Positions 34,148 through 42,654 of a stretch of DNA of 64,000 nucleotides are shown here, piece by piece. The notes below the pieces were generated by a model, which was not told the origin of the DNA, did not search any database, and worked only from the letters and a program-made list of their open reading frames with translations. Positions within the stretch are counted from its first letter, which is position 1, and each line of letters begins with the position of its first letter. Location: assembly GCA_018780805.1 (NCBI GenBank), contig JADMJD010000026.1, positions 24,755-88,754 of the forward strand, read 5' to 3'. The DNA comes from Rubrivivax sp. (GTDB lineage: Bacteria > Pseudomonadota > Gammaproteobacteria > Burkholderiales > Burkholderiaceae_C). The position numbers were made by a program, and so were the translations under genes.

Positions 34148-35157
34148 GGTGTCGGGGTCTCCGGTTCGGAAGGGGGCGTGGTGTCGGTCTGCAGTGTGGG
34201 AAGCAGCATGGCCAGCAGCCGGTGCAAGGTGGCAGATTCAGCCGCCGGGCTGAACAAGGGCGCACGCTCGGCACACCACGCGGCCAAGGTCGGCAGCATA
34301 GCGGCGTCGTCGCGGGCACGTGTGATCAGGGCCGTCAGCGCGGCGTCGTCGCCCACGGCAAAGGTGCCCGGGTAGCCGTGCCCCAGCAGGCCGAGGTTGC
34401 CGTCTATCTGCGAGGCGATCACCGGCGTGCCACTGCGCAGGGCCTCGGTCAGCACATGGGCCCCGCCTTCCATGCGGCTGGTGTGCACCAGCACATGCGC
34501 GGCCTGGATGCGGCGACGCACGGCGGCATGGGGCAAGGCGCCCAGCCAGCGATAGCTGGGCTGCCGCGCGGCCAAGGCCGCGGCAGCCGCGCCCAAGGCC
34601 GGGTCCAGCGCCGCGCCGATGTGGTCGAGCAGGATGTCGCGGCGGCCGGCCAGGCGCTCGGCCGCGCGCAGGTAGGTCAGCGGGTCCTTCTCGTCGCGCA
34701 AATGGCCCACCATCAGCGCGCGCAGGTGCCGCACCGGCTTGGCCAGCGGCTGGCGCGCCGCACACGACTGCAGCACCACATGGCAGCGCGGGCGCAGCGC
34801 CGGCGGCAGGCGCGCGGCCCCATCTTCGTTCAGCACCACCAGCGCGTCGGCAGCGGCAAGCGCCTGCTGTGCGTCGGCGTCATGGTGAATGTCGCGGTAC
34901 AGGTCGGTGCCGGTCAGCACCAGCAACAAGGCGCGGCTGGCCGACGCAGCGCGCCAGGCCCGCACCGAGCGCGCCGAGCGCCGGGCATGCAGGGCGATCA
35001 TCAGCTCTTCGTCACCGCCCTCCCACTGCGCACACAGCCGCACCGAATACGTGGGCGCCAGCAGGCGTGCCCAGCGCTGAGCCGTCTGCCAGTTGCCGTT
35101 GTTGGCATCGGCCAGCGCCGGCGTGACGAGCACGATGCGGCGGCGCCGCGGCTTCAT
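34144..35157 (-). CDS. senB: Selenosugar synthase SenB-like glycosyltransferase
   Basis: The 337-aa GT-B-like protein has MKPRRRRIVLVTPALADANNGNWQTAQRWARLL at the N-terminus and MVGHLRDEKDPLTYLRAAERL, RYRWLGALPH-like SYRWLGALPHAAVRRRIQAAHVLVHTSRMEGGAHVLTEALRSGTPVIAS at the C-terminus. This matches the family formerly listed as TIGR04348 glycosyltransferases next to selD. SenB is known to couple selenophosphate to a UDP-N-acetylhexosamine, giving a selenosugar. The overlap with both egtD and selD supports the call. Without a search, a generic glycosyltransferase remains possible. Confidence 0.82.
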   Translation of the reverse strand: MKPRRRRIVLVTPALADANNGNWQTAQRWARLLAPTYSVRLCAQWEGGDEELMIALHARRSARSVRAWRAASASRALLLVLTGTDLYRDIHHDADAQQALAAADALVVLNEDGAARLPPALRPRCHVVLQSCAARQPLAKPVRHLRALMVGHLRDEKDPLTYLRAAERLAGRRDILLDHIGAALDPALGAAAAALAARQPSYRWLGALPHAAVRRRIQAAHVLVHTSRMEGGAHVLTEALRSGTPVIASQIDGNLGLLGHGYPGTFAVGDDAALTALITRARDDAAMLPTLAAWCAERAPLFSPAAESATLHRLLAMLLPTLQTDTTPPSEPETPTP

Positions 35158-36128
35158 CCCGCGGCCAGGAACACGGCAAACCAGCCGGCGTCGTCGGTCC
35201 AGTGCTGCACCTGGCCGAAGCCGGCATCCCGCAGCAGGGCCGCAAACCCGCCGGGTGTCCACTTGTACGAGTTCTCCGTGTGCAGCCGTTCACCGGCGGC
35301 AAACGGCCGCAGCACCCCGGGCCAGGCCACCTGCAGCGCCTGGCGCGCCTGCAGGTGCATCTCGATGCGCGACTCGGCCGCGTTGAACACCGCCAGGTGC
35401 TGCCACTGGCGAGGATTGAAATCACTGCCCAGCAGCTGGTTCAGGTTGCGCAGCAGGTTGAGGTTGAAGGCCGCTGTGACGCCCAGCGCGTCGTCGTAGG
35501 CCGCCTCCAGCACCGGCACCGGCTTGACCAGGTCCACCCCGATCAACAAAGCGCCGCCAGCGGCCACAGCACGGGCTTCAGTCAACAGGCGCAGGGCCTC
35601 GTCCGGGCTGAAGTTGCCGATGCTGGAGCCGGGGTAGAACACCAGCGCCGGCCCGTCCAGCAGGCCGGCCGGCAGCGCCAGCCGGGCCGAAAAATCCAGG
35701 CCCAGCCCCGTCATCGGCAGCGCCGGGTGCAGGCGCTGCAGTTGGGTGAGCGATTCGCGCAGGAATTCCACAGAGATGTCGACCGCCACGTACTGGCGCG
35801 GCGCCAGCGCCGGGAACAAGCGCGCGGCCTTGGCGCAGTTGCCCGCACCCAGGTCCAGCAGGGCCGGCGCCAGCCCGGTGGCCTGCAGCACGGCCTGACG
35901 GATGGCCGCGCCGTGCTGGGACAGCAGCGCGGCTTCGGTTCGCGTGGGGTAGTACTCGTCGAGCTCGGTGATGGCGTCGAACAGCCGCGAGCCCAGCACG
36001 CCATACAAAAACTTGGGCGACACCGACGCTGCGGGCGCCAGCAGACCGGTGGCGGCCTCTTGTGCCAAGGCCCGGTGATCCGCCTGGTGCAACTGCAGGA
36101 AATGGGGCAAAAAAGGGGGGGACTGCAT
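35154..36128 (-). CDS. egtD: L-histidine N(alpha)-methyltransferase EgtD-like
   Basis: The 324-aa SAM-dependent enzyme would trimethylate histidine to hercynine, the betaine core of ergothioneine and selenoneine. Seen are SPKFLYGVLGSRLFDAITELDEYYPTRTE, the SAM site LLDLGAGNCAKAARLF, VAVDISVEFL, FYPGSSIGNFSPDEALRLL and TENSYKWTPGGFAALLRDAGF. ATG 36128 (MQSPPFLPHFLQ) is chosen. It is the first gene of the selenium chain, yet no EgtB/SenA-type sulfoxide/selenoneine synthase is adjacent. Confidence 0.92.
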   Translation of the reverse strand: MQSPPFLPHFLQLHQADHRALAQEAATGLLAPAASVSPKFLYGVLGSRLFDAITELDEYYPTRTEAALLSQHGAAIRQAVLQATGLAPALLDLGAGNCAKAARLFPALAPRQYVAVDISVEFLRESLTQLQRLHPALPMTGLGLDFSARLALPAGLLDGPALVFYPGSSIGNFSPDEALRLLTEARAVAAGGALLIGVDLVKPVPVLEAAYDDALGVTAAFNLNLLRNLNQLLGSDFNPRQWQHLAVFNAAESRIEMHLQARQALQVAWPGVLRPFAAGERLHTENSYKWTPGGFAALLRDAGFGQVQHWTDDAGWFAVFLAAG

Positions 36129-36250
36129 CGGGTGGCACCACAACTGCGTAAGGTCGAACGGGCTGCAAACGACTCTAGCAGCCTTGGCACGCTAGAGTGT
36201 CGGTTGAGACGCCGCTGCCCTTACAACACCACCCTACCCAGGTTTTCCCC

Positions 36251-37117
36251 ATGACCCACACCCTGCTCTCCGCCGGACGCCGCACCCTGCTGGCCACACT
36301 CCTGATGACCCTGGGCGGCCTTGCCCAGGCGCAAGCCGTCTTTCGCGTGACCACCATCCCCGAAGAGGCCGCCACCGAACAAACGCGCAAGTTCGCACCC
36401 ATCGCCGCCTACCTGGAAAAGCGCCTGGGCATGAAGGTGGAGTTCACGCCGGTCAGTGACTACCCGGCTGCCGTGGAGGCCCTGGTCAACAAGAAGGTGG
36501 ACCTGGTCTGGTTCGGCGGCTTCACGCATGTGCAGGCGCAGATCCGCTCGGGCGGCAAAATCGTGCCGCTGGCGCAGCGGGAAGAAGACGCCAAGTTCCA
36601 GTCGGTGTTCATCGCCAAGGTCAATTCCGGCATCAAGACCCTGGCCGACATGAAGGGCAAGCAGGTCAGCTTCGGCAGCCAGAGCAGCACTTCGGGCCAC
36701 CTGATGCCGCGCAGCAACCTGCTGGACGCCGGCATCAACCCGGAGAAGGACTTCCGCCGCATCGCCTACAGCGGCGCCCACGACGCCACCATCGCCAGCG
36801 TGGTCAGCGGCAAGGTCGACGCCGCGGCCCTGGACATCACCGTCTGGCGCAAGTTCGTGGCCGAGAACAAGGTGGACACGAAGGATGTGAACGTGTTCTT
36901 CACCACACCGCCGTTTTACAACTACAACTGGTCGATGCACGCCGATTCGCCGGCCGACCTGCGCGAGAAGGTCAAGAAGGCCCTGCTGGACCTGGACCCG
37001 GCCACCCCCGAAGGCAAGGAAATCCTGCAGCTCAACCGCGCCACGCGCTACATCCCCACCACGCCGGAGAACTACAAGGGCCTGGAGGCCGCCGGCCGCA
37101 GCGCCGGCCTGATCTGA
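36251..37117 (+). CDS. PhnD-like ABC substrate-binding protein (putative selenium oxyanion)
   Basis: The 288-aa periplasmic protein has the signal [25 protein letters not shown] and the PhnD-type core: [87 protein letters not shown] and [21 protein letters not shown]. The family normally binds phosphonate, phosphite or similar. A subgroup beside selD is annotated in public databases as a putative selenate binder, and the position here, divergent from the selenium genes, fits that. The substrate is inferred from context only. Confidence 0.88.
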   Translation: MTHTLLSAGRRTLLATLLMTLGGLAQAQAVFRVTTIPEEAATEQTRKFAPIAAYLEKRLGMKVEFTPVSDYPAAVEALVNKKVDLVWFGGFTHVQAQIRSGGKIVPLAQREEDAKFQSVFIAKVNSGIKTLADMKGKQVSFGSQSSTSGHLMPRSNLLDAGINPEKDFRRIAYSGAHDATIASVVSGKVDAAALDITVWRKFVAENKVDTKDVNVFFTTPPFYNYNWSMHADSPADLREKVKKALLDLDPATPEGKEILQLNRATRYIPTTPENYKGLEAAGRSAGLI

Positions 37118-37127
37118 CGCGCCACCG

Positions 37128-37964
37128 GTGCGTCTGGATCTGAAGGGGCTGGCCGCGCGCCACCCCGCGGCACGTGCCGACGCCGCGCCTGCATTGCGCG
37201 CGCTGGATCTGCACATCGCCGAGGGTGAACAGGTCGCGGTGATCGGCCCCTCGGGTGCCGGCAAGACCACGTTGCTGCAGGCGCTGGCCTGTGCCCTGCC
37301 CCCGTCGGCGGGTGGCCTGGCCTTGTCGGGACAGGACCCCTGGGCCCTGCCGCGGCGCGACCTGCAGCGCCTGCGCGGCCAGCTCTTCCTGGCGCCGCAG
37401 ACACCGCCGCTGCCGCCGCGGCAGCGGGTGGTGACAGCCGTGCTGGCCGGGCGCCTGCCGGGGATGGGGCTGCTGGCCAGCCTGCGCTCGCTGTTCTACC
37501 CCAGCGACCTGGCCGCCGCGCACGCGGCCCTGTCGGCTTTTGACCTGGCCGACAAACTCTTCGAACGTGTGGACCGGCTCAGCGGCGGCGAACGCCAGCG
37601 TGTGGGCCTGGCCCGTGCGCTGCTGGCACCGGCCCGGCTGTGGCTGGTGGACGAGCCGCTGTCGGCACTGGACCCGACCCGCGCACGCCAGGCGCTGACG
37701 ACGCTGGTGGACGAGGCCCGCACCCGCGGTGTGACGCTGGTGGCCACGCTGCACCAGGTGGACATGGCGCTGGCCCACTTCCCGCGCATCCTGGGCCTGC
37801 GCGACGGTGCGCTGGCCTTCGACCTGCCGGCCGCGCAGGTGACGCCGGAGCGGCTGACCCGGCTGTATGCCCAGCACGAACACGAGTTGCTCGGCGCGCC
37901 CGCCGCCGCCCCGTTGGCCGAGCCCCCGACCGGCCCGGCGCCGGTGGTCATGCATTGCCGCTGA
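37128..37964 (+). CDS. PhnC-like ABC transporter ATPase
   Basis: The 278-aa ATPase has Walker [13 protein letters not shown], the signature [16 protein letters not shown], Walker [14 protein letters not shown] and the switch His in ATLHQVDMA. The start is GTG 37128, 10 bp after the binding-protein stop. A ~30-residue Pro/Ala-rich tail ([22 protein letters not shown]) is unusual for PhnC. It energises the two downstream permeases. Confidence 0.9.
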   Translation: MRLDLKGLAARHPAARADAAPALRALDLHIAEGEQVAVIGPSGAGKTTLLQALACALPPSAGGLALSGQDPWALPRRDLQRLRGQLFLAPQTPPLPPRQRVVTAVLAGRLPGMGLLASLRSLFYPSDLAAAHAALSAFDLADKLFERVDRLSGGERQRVGLARALLAPARLWLVDEPLSALDPTRARQALTTLVDEARTRGVTLVATLHQVDMALAHFPRILGLRDGALAFDLPAAQVTPERLTRLYAQHEHELLGAPAAAPLAEPPTGPAPVVMHCR

Positions 37965-37970
37965 CGCACC

Positions 37971-38801
37971 GTGGCGGCCATCCCAGCAGCGCCCACCCAC
38001 GACCCGGCCTGGGCCGGCCGCGTCTTTTGGCTCAGCCTGGCCTTTGTGCTGCTGTGGCCGCTGGCGGTGGCCACCGAGTTCCGGCCCTGGGTGCTGGTGG
38101 AACCGGCCAACCTGAAGGTCACCGGCCAGTTCCTGGCCAGCTTCTTGCCACCGGCGCACTCGGCCGAGTTCCTGGCCATGGTGGCGCGCGAGTCGTGGCG
38201 CACGGTGGCCATCGCCACCGCCGGGCTGAGCCTGGCCCTGGTGCTGGCGGTGCCGCTGACACTGCTGTCGGCGCGTGTGCTGTCGGTGTCGGCACTCTCC
38301 GGCCGCATGGCACGCGGGCCGTTCTGGGCCCGCCAGGTGGTGCGCTGGGGGCTGATCGTGCTGCGCAGCGTGCCCGAACTGGTCTGGGCCCTGGTTTTTG
38401 TGCGGGTGGTCGGGCTCGGGCCCACGGCCGGCGTGCTGGCCATCGCACTCACCTATGGCGGCATGCTGGGCAAGGTCTACGGCGAGATCCTGGACAGTGG
38501 TGAAACCCAGCCCACCGAAGCCTTGCTGCGCAACGGCAGCTCGCGCCTGCAGGCGTTTTTCTACGGCCTGTTGCCCCAGAACGCGGCCGAGCTGACCAGC
38601 TACACCGTCTACCGCTGGGAATGTGCGATCCGCAGCAGCGTGGTGCTGGGCTTCGTGGGCGCCGGTGGCCTGGGCCAGCAGATGGACAACAGCATGAAGA
38701 TGTTCAACGGTGGCGAGGTGTTGACCATGCTGGCCGTCTTCGTGGCCCTGGTCGCGCTGGCCGACCGCGTCAGCGCCAACCTGCGCCGGAGCCTGGGATG
38801 A
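37971..38801 (+). CDS. PhnE-like ABC permease 1
   Basis: The 276-aa inner-membrane permease has about six predicted segments (FWLSLAFVLLWPLAVA, VAIATAGLSLALVLAVPLTLL, GLIVLRSVPELVWALVFVRVVGLGPTAGVLAIALTYGGMLGKVY). The coupling EAA-like loop is EILDSGETQPTEALLRNGSSRLQAFFYGLLPQ. The start is GTG 37971. It overlaps the second permease by ATGA. Two separate permeases, not one homodimer, make the channel. Confidence 0.88.
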   Translation: MAAIPAAPTHDPAWAGRVFWLSLAFVLLWPLAVATEFRPWVLVEPANLKVTGQFLASFLPPAHSAEFLAMVARESWRTVAIATAGLSLALVLAVPLTLLSARVLSVSALSGRMARGPFWARQVVRWGLIVLRSVPELVWALVFVRVVGLGPTAGVLAIALTYGGMLGKVYGEILDSGETQPTEALLRNGSSRLQAFFYGLLPQNAAELTSYTVYRWECAIRSSVVLGFVGAGGLGQQMDNSMKMFNGGEVLTMLAVFVALVALADRVSANLRRSLG

Positions 38802-39619
38802 ACCGCCGCGCCGCCGTGCCGCCGCCCGTGCCCCGGCCCATCTTCGACGCCCGTTGCCAAGCCTGCTGGACCAGCCTGGCCGTGGTGGCGCTGGTGGTGG
38901 CCAGCTTCTGGTCGCTGGATCTGCAATGGGCGCAGTTCCTCAGCCTGGACGCCGCGCGCAGCATGGGCCGCTTCGTGGCCGAGTTCTTCCCGCCCGACAC
39001 GCAGCCCGAGTTCTTGCGCAAGGTGGCGCTGGGCACCTGGGAGACACTGGCGATGTCGGCCTTCGGCACGCTGCTGGCGGCCATCGGCGGCTTGCTTCTG
39101 GCCCTGCCCGCCAGCCGCACCCATGCCGATGACAACGCCAGAGGCCGCACCCCCACACGTTTGCTGCTGAACGCCTTGCGCGCCGTGCCTGAGCTGGTCT
39201 GGGCCGGCCTGTTGCTGATCGCCGCCGGCCTGGGCCCGTTTGCCGGCACGCTGGCGCTGGCGCTGCACACCACCGGGGTGCTGGGCCGGCTGTTTGCCGA
39301 GGCCATCGAAAACGCGCCTCCAGGGCCGGCCACCGCGCTGCGCACACAGGGTGTCGGTGCGTTGCGCGTGTTTGCCTACGCCACGCTGCCGCAGGTGCTG
39401 CCGCAGTTGCTGAGCTACACGCTGTACCGCTGGGAGAACAACATCCGCGCCGCCGCCGTGCTGGGTGTGGTGGGCGCCGGTGGCCTGGGCCAGTTGCTGA
39501 GTTTCCACATGGGCCTGTTCCACATGGGCAAGACGGCCACGATCCTGGGCGCCATGCTGGGGCTGGTGGCGCTGGTGGATGCCCTGAGCTACGGCGCCCG
39601 ACGCTGGTTGACACGTTGA
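38798..39619 (+). CDS. PhnE-like ABC permease 2
   Basis: The 273-aa permease is homologous to the preceding one: LRAVPELVWAGLLLIAAGLGPFAGTLALALHTTGVLGRLFAEAIENAPPGPATALRTQGVGALRVFAYATLPQVLPQLLSYTLYRWENNIRAAAVLGVVGAGGLGQLL. About six membrane segments are visible. ATG 38798 overlaps the first permease's stop. It ends the importer operon; the SMR gene starts 13 bp later and may be read through. Confidence 0.88.
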   Translation: MNRRAAVPPPVPRPIFDARCQACWTSLAVVALVVASFWSLDLQWAQFLSLDAARSMGRFVAEFFPPDTQPEFLRKVALGTWETLAMSAFGTLLAAIGGLLLALPASRTHADDNARGRTPTRLLLNALRAVPELVWAGLLLIAAGLGPFAGTLALALHTTGVLGRLFAEAIENAPPGPATALRTQGVGALRVFAYATLPQVLPQLLSYTLYRWENNIRAAAVLGVVGAGGLGQLLSFHMGLFHMGKTATILGAMLGLVALVDALSYGARRWLTR

Positions 39620-39632
39620 AGGACGGCCCGCG

Positions 39633-39986
39633 ATGAGCACCCTCACCTTGACCGTGCCCCAGGCCTGGGCCGTGCTGGCTGTTGCCATCGTGCTGGAGGT
39701 CGCGGGCACCACCTGCATGCGGCTGTCCGAAGGGTTTTCACGCCTGACACCGTCGGTGCTGATCTTTGTTTTCTACGCCGCGTCGTTTGCGCTCAACACC
39801 TTCATCGTGCGCACGCTGGGCCTGAGCGTGGTCTATGCCGTGTGGTCCGGTGTCGGCACGGTGCTGACGGCGCTGATCGGCTACTGGTACTTCAAGGAGC
39901 CGGCCACGGCGCTGAAGCTGGTCAGCGCCGGCTTGATCGTCATCGGCGTCATCGGCCTGCACAGCGCGTCACGGATGCCGGCATGA
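39633..39986 (+). CDS. SMR-family (EmrE-like) small multidrug/cation transporter
   Basis: The 117-aa product has four hydrophobic segments. The membrane-embedded glutamate of the family is in AIVLEVAGTTCMRLSEGF and the conserved VVYAVWSGVGTVLTALIGYWYFKEP is present. SMR proteins exchange protons for lipophilic cations or guanidinium. The N-terminus is a little longer than EmrE. It is translationally coupled (ATGA) to a methyltransferase gene, so it could export a methylated product, but that is inference. Confidence 0.9.
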   Translation: MSTLTLTVPQAWAVLAVAIVLEVAGTTCMRLSEGFSRLTPSVLIFVFYAASFALNTFIVRTLGLSVVYAVWSGVGTVLTALIGYWYFKEPATALKLVSAGLIVIGVIGLHSASRMPA

Positions 39987-40612
39987 ACAACCAGGCCTCG
40001 ATCGAACGCTACCGCCGCCACGCCGCGGGTTACGACGCTTCGGCGCAGCGCACCATGCCGCTGCGCCTGCGCGCGGTTGCCGGCCTGCGGCTGCAGCCCG
40101 GCCAGGTGGTGCTGGACGTCGGCGCCGGCACCGGCCTGAGCTACGCGCCGCTGCTGGCGGCCGTGGGCGCAGCCGGCCGGGTGCTGGCCTTCGAGCAAAG
40201 CCCGGAGATGTTTGCGCTGGCGGCGGCACGTGTGCAGCAAGCCGGCTGGACCCAGGTCTGGCACGTCAATGCCGCGGCCGAGACGGTGCAGTTGCCGCAG
40301 CCGGCCGATGCCGTGCTGTTCAACTACGTGCACGACATCACCCGCACGCCGTCCGCGGTGGCCAACATCCTGCGCCAGCTGCGGCCCGGTGCGCGCGTGG
40401 CGATGGCCGGCATGCAGTTCTTCCCGTGGTGGACAGGGCCGCTGAACCTGCTGCCCTGGCTGAAGAACCGGCCCTACAACACCCGTGCCGCGGAGCTCTG
40501 GCAGCCCTGGTGTGGGGTGGCGGCGCATTGCGACAGCTTTGTCTGCGAACGCACGCAGTGGGGCATGGGCTACATCGGCCACGGTGTGTTCCGCGGGCTG
40601 CCGGCAGCATGA
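39983..40612 (+). CDS. Class I SAM-dependent methyltransferase
   Basis: The 209-aa product has SAM motif I VVLDVGAGTGLSYAPLL, an acidic residue in VLAFEQSPEMFALA, and AVLFNYVHDITRTPSAVANILRQLRPGARVAMAGMQFFPWW, a typical phospholipid/ubiquinone-type methyltransferase pattern. The C-terminal WGMGYIGHGVFRGL could touch a hydrophobic substrate. It is coupled on both sides by 4-bp overlaps (SMR gene upstream, ATP-grasp gene downstream). The substrate is unknown. Confidence 0.87.
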   Translation: MNNQASIERYRRHAAGYDASAQRTMPLRLRAVAGLRLQPGQVVLDVGAGTGLSYAPLLAAVGAAGRVLAFEQSPEMFALAAARVQQAGWTQVWHVNAAAETVQLPQPADAVLFNYVHDITRTPSAVANILRQLRPGARVAMAGMQFFPWWTGPLNLLPWLKNRPYNTRAAELWQPWCGVAAHCDSFVCERTQWGMGYIGHGVFRGLPAA

Positions 40613-42030
40613 GCGCGCAGGGCCGTCCCAAGGGCGAATTCCGGAGTGCGCAGCACGAAAGTACGCCAGTGAGCACCGACCGCAACCGCCCCCGTCTGGG
40701 CCTGCTGTTCGCCCACGAGTGGGACGCCGAAGGCTATGCCCGCCAGCCGCAGCTGCAGTACGACGCGGCGGGCTTCGACCTGTTTTCCTTCCCCAGCAAC
40801 ATCGGCCTGCCGCTGTACGACCCCCTGCGTTTTGCCAAGCGCCAGGCGGCGCGTGGCCGGCACCGCGGCTGGGCCGGTGTGAGCTCGCAGCAGGAGCAGT
40901 TCGGCGCGCTGGCCGCAGCCCTGGTGGCCGAAGCGCTGGGCCTGCCTGGCACGCGGCCCGAGGCCATCCTGGCGGCCCAGCACAAGCTGTACGCACGCCA
41001 GGTGCTGCAACAGGTGGCGCCCGAGGCCAACCTGGGTTTTGCCGCCCTGGATGTGGCCTACGGCGACGACATCCCGCACGGGCTGGCCTACCCCCGCTTC
41101 GTGAAGCCGGTGAAAGCGGCGTTTTCGGTGCTGGCGCGGGCCGTGCGCTCACACGACGAGCTGCAGGCCCACACACGCTTCGGCCGCCGCGAGCTGTGGG
41201 TGATCCGGCGCCTGGTGGAGCCCTTCGAGCGGGTCTGCCGCGAACGCCTGCCGCAGGCCGGCACGGCCCACCGCATGATGCTGGAAGAGCCGGTGCCGCC
41301 CGACACCCCGCAGTACAACCTGGACGGCTGGGCCTGGGACGGCCAGGTGCACGCGCTCGGGGTGGTGGACGCGGTCATGTACCCGCGCACGCAGGCCTTC
41401 ATGCGCTGGGACCTGCCGGGCACCCTGCCATCGGGCACGGCGGCCCGGGCGCTGGACGTGGCGCGGCGTTTCCTGCAGGCCATCGGCTTCACGCACGGCT
41501 TCTTCAACATGGAGTTCTTCCACGACCCGGCAAGCGACCGCCTGGCCGTGATCGAGTTCAACCCGCGCCTGGCCTCTCAGTTCTCGGACCTGTACCTGCG
41601 GGTGCAAGGCGTGGACCCACACGCCATGGCGGTGGCGATGGCCCTGGGGCAGGACCCGGCCACCGTGCCCCGGCGCGCGCCGCTGGGCGGTGCGGCGGCC
41701 AGCCTGGTGTACCGCGCCTTCCAGCCCCAGGCGGTGCCGCCGCAGCCCAGCGCGGCGCAGCGGGCCCGGCTGCAGGCCGAGTTTCCGCACGCCGGTTTCT
41801 ACCCCTACCCCAAACAAGGCCACCCGCTGGCGCGTGACTTCAAGTGGCTGGGCTGCACCTGCTACGGCATCCTGCACATGCACGCCCGCGACGCTGCCGA
41901 GCTGCGTGAACACGCCCACCGCGCCAGCCGCATCCTGGGCTGGCCGCTGCCCTATGCCCCGCCGCTGTATGCCCCGCTGCACAGCGCCACACCGCCAGCT
42001 GCCATCCCCTTCCCGAGGCCATCGACATGA
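40609..42030 (+). CDS. ATP-grasp domain protein
   Basis: The 473-aa protein has an ATP-grasp layout. A first domain (RLGLLFAHEWDAEGYARQPQLQYDAAGFDLFSFPSNIGLPLYDP) is followed by AAQHKLYARQVLQQVAPEANLGF and PRFVKPVKAAFSVLARAV (nucleotide lysines). Then come MLEEPVPPDTPQYNLDGWAWDGQVHALGVVDAVMY and the metal-site stretch FNMEFFHDPASDRLAVIEFNPRLASQFSDLY. Such enzymes join a carboxylate to an amine or thiol via acyl phosphate. The C-terminal ~110 residues resemble BL00235/CARNS-type ends only loosely. Neighbour overlaps on both sides show it works with the methyltransferase and YHS lipoprotein. Product unknown. Confidence 0.82.
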   Translation: MSAQGRPKGEFRSAQHESTPVSTDRNRPRLGLLFAHEWDAEGYARQPQLQYDAAGFDLFSFPSNIGLPLYDPLRFAKRQAARGRHRGWAGVSSQQEQFGALAAALVAEALGLPGTRPEAILAAQHKLYARQVLQQVAPEANLGFAALDVAYGDDIPHGLAYPRFVKPVKAAFSVLARAVRSHDELQAHTRFGRRELWVIRRLVEPFERVCRERLPQAGTAHRMMLEEPVPPDTPQYNLDGWAWDGQVHALGVVDAVMYPRTQAFMRWDLPGTLPSGTAARALDVARRFLQAIGFTHGFFNMEFFHDPASDRLAVIEFNPRLASQFSDLYLRVQGVDPHAMAVAMALGQDPATVPRRAPLGGAAASLVYRAFQPQAVPPQPSAAQRARLQAEFPHAGFYPYPKQGHPLARDFKWLGCTCYGILHMHARDAAELREHAHRASRILGWPLPYAPPLYAPLHSATPPAAIPFPRPST

Positions 42031-42647
42031 AAAACCTGCCCACCGCCCGCTCGGCCCTGCGCCGCAGCGCGCTGCCCCTGTTGCTGACGGCCGCGCTGGC
42101 GCTGTCGGGCTGTTCGGCCCTGGTGGCGCAGAACCCCGGCGGCAAGCTCAGCCCGGTGAACGCCGTGGCCGATGACAACACCCCACGGCTGATGCTCAAG
42201 GGCCACGACGTGGTGGCCTATTTCACCCAGGGCCGGCATGCCGTAGGCCTGCCGCAGCACAGCGTGGAACACGAAGGTGTGAGCTTCCGCTTTGTCAGCG
42301 CCGAACACCGGGCCCTGTTTGTGGCGGACCCGGGCCGCTACCTGCCGCAGTACGGTGGTTATTGCGCCAACGGCATGGTCTACGGCATTCCCTGGGGCGG
42401 CGATGCCGACACCTGGCGCATCGTGGACGGCCGGCTCTACATCTTTGGTGGTGCCCAGTCGAAAGCCGGTTTCGAGCTGGACCTGCCCGGCAACATCCGC
42501 CTGGCCGACCACTACTGGACGACCGAAGCCCAGGGCAGCAACAGCTTCTGGCAACGCAGCAAACGCCTGGTGTTCCGCGTGCCGCACTACAAGAGCGGCG
42601 AAGAACTGGACCGCGCCATCGCAGCGCGTCGCAGCACCCCACCCTGA
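42027..42647 (+). CDS. YHS-domain lipoprotein
   Basis: The 206-aa product has a lipobox signal (LPLLLTAALALSGCSALVA; Cys ~res 29). A YHS-like domain follows: LMLKGHDVVAYFTQGRHAVGLPQHSVEHEGVSFRFVSAEHRALFVADPGRYLPQYGGYCANGMVYG, a putative metal-binding module in many secreted proteins. ATG 42027 overlaps the ATP-grasp stop. It should sit on the periplasmic side of a membrane. A link to metal or selenium/sulfur chemistry is possible but unproven. Confidence 0.87.
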   Translation: MKNLPTARSALRRSALPLLLTAALALSGCSALVAQNPGGKLSPVNAVADDNTPRLMLKGHDVVAYFTQGRHAVGLPQHSVEHEGVSFRFVSAEHRALFVADPGRYLPQYGGYCANGMVYGIPWGGDADTWRIVDGRLYIFGGAQSKAGFELDLPGNIRLADHYWTTEAQGSNSFWQRSKRLVFRVPHYKSGEELDRAIAARRSTPP

Positions 42648-42654
42648 CCCAAGG

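Noticed and set aside
35154-36250. Hidden senA/EgtB-like gene next to egtD
   Set aside because: Both strands were checked by eye: only egtD and a 122-bp promoter gap are present, with no DinB or formylglycine-enzyme-like sequence.
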